Source of the DNA: Xenophilus sp. E41 | GTDB taxonomy: Bacteria > Pseudomonadota > Gammaproteobacteria > Burkholderiales > Burkholderiaceae_C | Assembly: GCF_003671765.1 (NCBI RefSeq) | Contig: NZ_QPIB01000036.1 | Span: 22,097-86,096, forward strand | Direction: 5' to 3' | DNA: 64,000 nucleotides | Shown here: positions 62,579 to 64,000 of the stretch, piece by piece | How the letters are laid out: the number at the start of each line of letters is the position of its first letter | How positions within the stretch are numbered: the first letter of the stretch is position 1 | Notes under the pieces: generated by a model | Database searches by the model: none | What the model saw: only the letters and a program-made list of their open reading frames with translations | Told to the model about the DNA's origin: nothing | Made by a program: the position numbers and the translations under genes

Positions 62579-63106
62579 TCAGGGGGCCGCGGCCAGGCTG
62601 CGCAGCAGCTCGTCGAACTGCCGCAGCAGCTCGCGCGCGAACAGGTCCATGTTGGCGGGGCGGTCCGGCAGCCCCGTGGCCAGCGTGCGGCTGTGCACGA
62701 TGCCGCCTTCGGGGCCACCTGCCACGGCCACGCACACATGGCCGGGCGCATCGCCGTAGGGGCTGCCCGAGGGGCCGGCCGCGCCGCTTTCGCACAGGCC
62801 CCAGGTCGCGCGGTGCATGTCGCGCACGCGCGCGGCCATCATGCGGGCGTAGGGCTCGGTCTCGGCGCGCATGCCTTCCATGTCGGCGGCCGTGAGGCCC
62901 ATGAGCGCCTTGCCCGCGCGGCGCGAATAGACCACGGCGCCGCCCAGGAAGTAGGCCGACGCACCGGGCACCGCCAGCAGCGCCGCCGAGACGAGTCCGC
63001 CGGCCGACGATTCGGCCACGGCGACGGTTTCGCGGCGAGCCTTGAGCAGCGCCGCCACGTCGTGCGCCAGCGTGTGGAGCGGGGGCAGGGCGGCTGGATC
63101 GCTCAT
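62579..63106 (-). CDS. CinA C-terminal domain protein (nicotinamide-nucleotide amidohydrolase-like)
   Basis: 175 aa from ATG 63104-63106 (MSDPAALPP). The core is VAVAESSAGGLVSAALLAVP, YFLGGAVVYSRRAGK, MAARVRDMHRATWGLCESGA and GHVCVAVAG, which fits the PncC/CinA C-terminal amidase that hydrolyses NMN to nicotinate mononucleotide. A Ser in ESSAGG and the Tyr are present. It is four bases after the flavin-reductase-like gene stop region, in the same direction, so co-transcription is likely. Confidence 0.88.
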   Translation of the reverse strand: MSDPAALPPLHTLAHDVAALLKARRETVAVAESSAGGLVSAALLAVPGASAYFLGGAVVYSRRAGKALMGLTAADMEGMRAETEPYARMMAARVRDMHRATWGLCESGAAGPSGSPYGDAPGHVCVAVAGGPEGGIVHSRTLATGLPDRPANMDLFARELLRQFDELLRSLAAAP

Positions 63107-63110
63107 GGGG

Positions 63111-63620
63111 TCAGAGCGGATGCTCGGTGTAGAAATGCCCGCCGTGGAAGAGCAGCGGCGGCACGCCGACACGGTGGGTGCAGCGCTCCACCTCGCCGAC
63201 GAAGATGACGTGGTCGCCTTCCTCGTAGCGGCTGCGGTTGAAGCATTCGAACACCGCCACCGCGCCGGCGAGCAGCGGCGCGCCGGCCACGCCGTCGGTG
63301 AAGTCCACGCCCTGGAAGCGATCGGCCGAGCGGCGCGCGAAGCGTTCGGCCAGTTCCTTCTGGTCGGCGGCCAGCACGTTGATGGCGTAGTGCGAGCCGG
63401 TGCCCAGCGTAGGCATGGAGCCCGAGGCGCGCGCCAGGCTCCAGAGCACGAGCGGTGGCTCGAGCGACACCGAGTTGAAGGAGTTGGCGGTGAGCCCGAT
63501 GCGCGTGCCGTCGGCGCTGCGTGCGGTCACGATGGTCACGCCGGTGGCGAACATGCCCAGTGCCGCGCGGAACTCCGCGGTCGAGAAGGAGGGCGCCTGT
63601 GCGCGGCGGGGAGGGGTCAC
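63111..63620 (-). CDS. Flavin-reductase-like protein (169 aa, start uncertain)
   Basis: Flavin_Reduct domain with MFATGVTIVTARSADGTRIG, LTANSFNSVSLEPPLVLWSL and GEVERCTHRVG, GGHFYTEHP. It binds FMN/FAD and usually serves a two-component monooxygenase, but none is in the window. The frame stays open up to 63773, yet that extension overlaps a decayed copy of element A (63702-63768), so GTG 63618-63620 is preferred. No ribosome site supports either choice. It precedes the CinA-like gene. Confidence 0.8.
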   Translation of the reverse strand: MTPPRRAQAPSFSTAEFRAALGMFATGVTIVTARSADGTRIGLTANSFNSVSLEPPLVLWSLARASGSMPTLGTGSHYAINVLAADQKELAERFARRSADRFQGVDFTDGVAGAPLLAGAVAVFECFNRSRYEEGDHVIFVGEVERCTHRVGVPPLLFHGGHFYTEHPL

Positions 63621-63701
63621 GGGCAAGAGGGTCGAGGGAGACGCAAAGGCGCATTCTGGCGGAAGGGGGGCGCCTGCACTGTCGCGCGGGCTTTGGGAAG
63701 G

Positions 63702-63768
63702 GCAAGTGCGATCGGGCTGTGGCGTTTGGTGAGTGTGCGTTGTGGCCTGAATCGTCACGTTCGTTACT
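63702..63768. repeat. Dispersed element A, copy 3 (decayed)
   Basis: AAGTGCGATCGGGCTG and AATCGTCACGTTCGTTAC align in order with copy 2 (AAGGTGCAATCGGCCTG and AATTCGTCACATCCGTGACG), while the GC hairpin has decayed. It overlaps the N-terminal extension of the flavin-reductase frame. Confidence 0.45.
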
Positions 63769-63773
63769 TTCAT

Positions 63774-64000
63774 GTCTTGGCTGTTTGGGCGCTGATCTTT
63801 GGCGCTGTTGGCGGATCGGCCGGCACGACGGGGCTGGGGCGCTGGCGGCGGCCGCGGGCCTGCGTTCTCCGGCTCAGGCTCGCGCTGACCGACTTGTTGC
63901 GCTGCCTGTGTGCTCGCTGTCCATCGACGTGCTTGAGAGACTGCACGGCGCCGCGAATGGCGCCTGCGCCCGCAGGCCCACGACCACCGCCCTGAACCGC
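63774..64000. other. Right end of window, no gene recognised
   Basis: The last 227 bases hold no convincing frame with a family match on either strand. Some GC-rich inverted segments are present but no clean terminator. A gene beginning past the edge may use this as its leader. Confidence 0.4.

Overview
The window is GC-rich (about 70 % by eye), densely packed with genes, and reads as chromosomal DNA of a betaproteobacterium, most likely of the Comamonadaceae (Variovorax/Acidovorax-like). This rests on a complete aerobic benzoyl-CoA (box) cluster with a dedicated branched-chain-type ABC transporter, a Bug-type tricarboxylate-transporter binding protein, and several dispersed palindromic intergenic elements of a kind I associate with that family. 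I see no tRNA, rRNA, CRISPR array, insertion sequence or prophage.

Layout. 1-1430: a partial beta-keto-acid cleavage enzyme diverges from a Crp/Fnr regulator that lacks a normal start codon. 1534-16014: benzoate module. The leftward arm carries a DUF4863 protein, benzoate-CoA ligase, an alpha/beta hydrolase, a periplasmic binding protein and livHMGF. The rightward arm carries boxR, boxC, boxB, boxA, a cupin and a MaoC-like protein. Repeated AAGCAA/TGCA motifs in the control regions look like BoxR sites. 16032-24426: a leftward operon of TetR regulator, NitT/TauT-type ABC importer, cyclase-family hydrolase and fumarylacetoacetase, divergent from acetoacetyl-CoA synthetase. Fumarylacetoacetase releases acetoacetate, so the two arms fit one catabolic unit whose substrate is unknown. 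24559-32396: mixed small, stress-like and unknown genes with two MFS transporters. 32518-38260: a membrane class III nucleotide cyclase, then a LysR regulator with glutaryl-CoA dehydrogenase and a CoA-transferase (glutarate/glutaryl-CoA catabolism).

38298-44713: DUF4174, DUF3140, an EamA transporter, a CopD-like protein, a large uncharacterised repeat-rich protein divergent from a class A beta-lactamase, DUF1127 and a LysR regulator. 45023-47407: two divergent citrate-synthase-like paralogues, one with an N-terminal DNA-binding-like segment, separated by a perfect 12-bp palindrome. 47492-50074: a three-gene ABC-2 exporter. 50162-55220: DUF2867, glutaminase, an EamA transporter, a BON-domain protein, a methyltransferase and DUF4142. 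55299-60315: an uncharacterised catabolic locus of amidohydrolase, TauE/SafE permease and Bug binding protein, divergent from a GntR regulator and a 2-oxoglutarate/Fe(II)-type oxygenase. 60340-63620: two short-chain dehydrogenase/LysR/CinA/flavin-reductase style genes and a small conserved protein.

Between genes I found at least three families of dispersed inverted-repeat elements (called A, B and C here). Two of them create or disturb open frames at gene edges. I did not find a clearly new defence or mobile system. The strongest candidates for undescribed biology are the FahA/AacS unit, the citrate-synthase pair and the amidohydrolase/oxygenase locus. No searches were run: family names come from recognising motifs and lengths, and symbols are given only where the match is strong.
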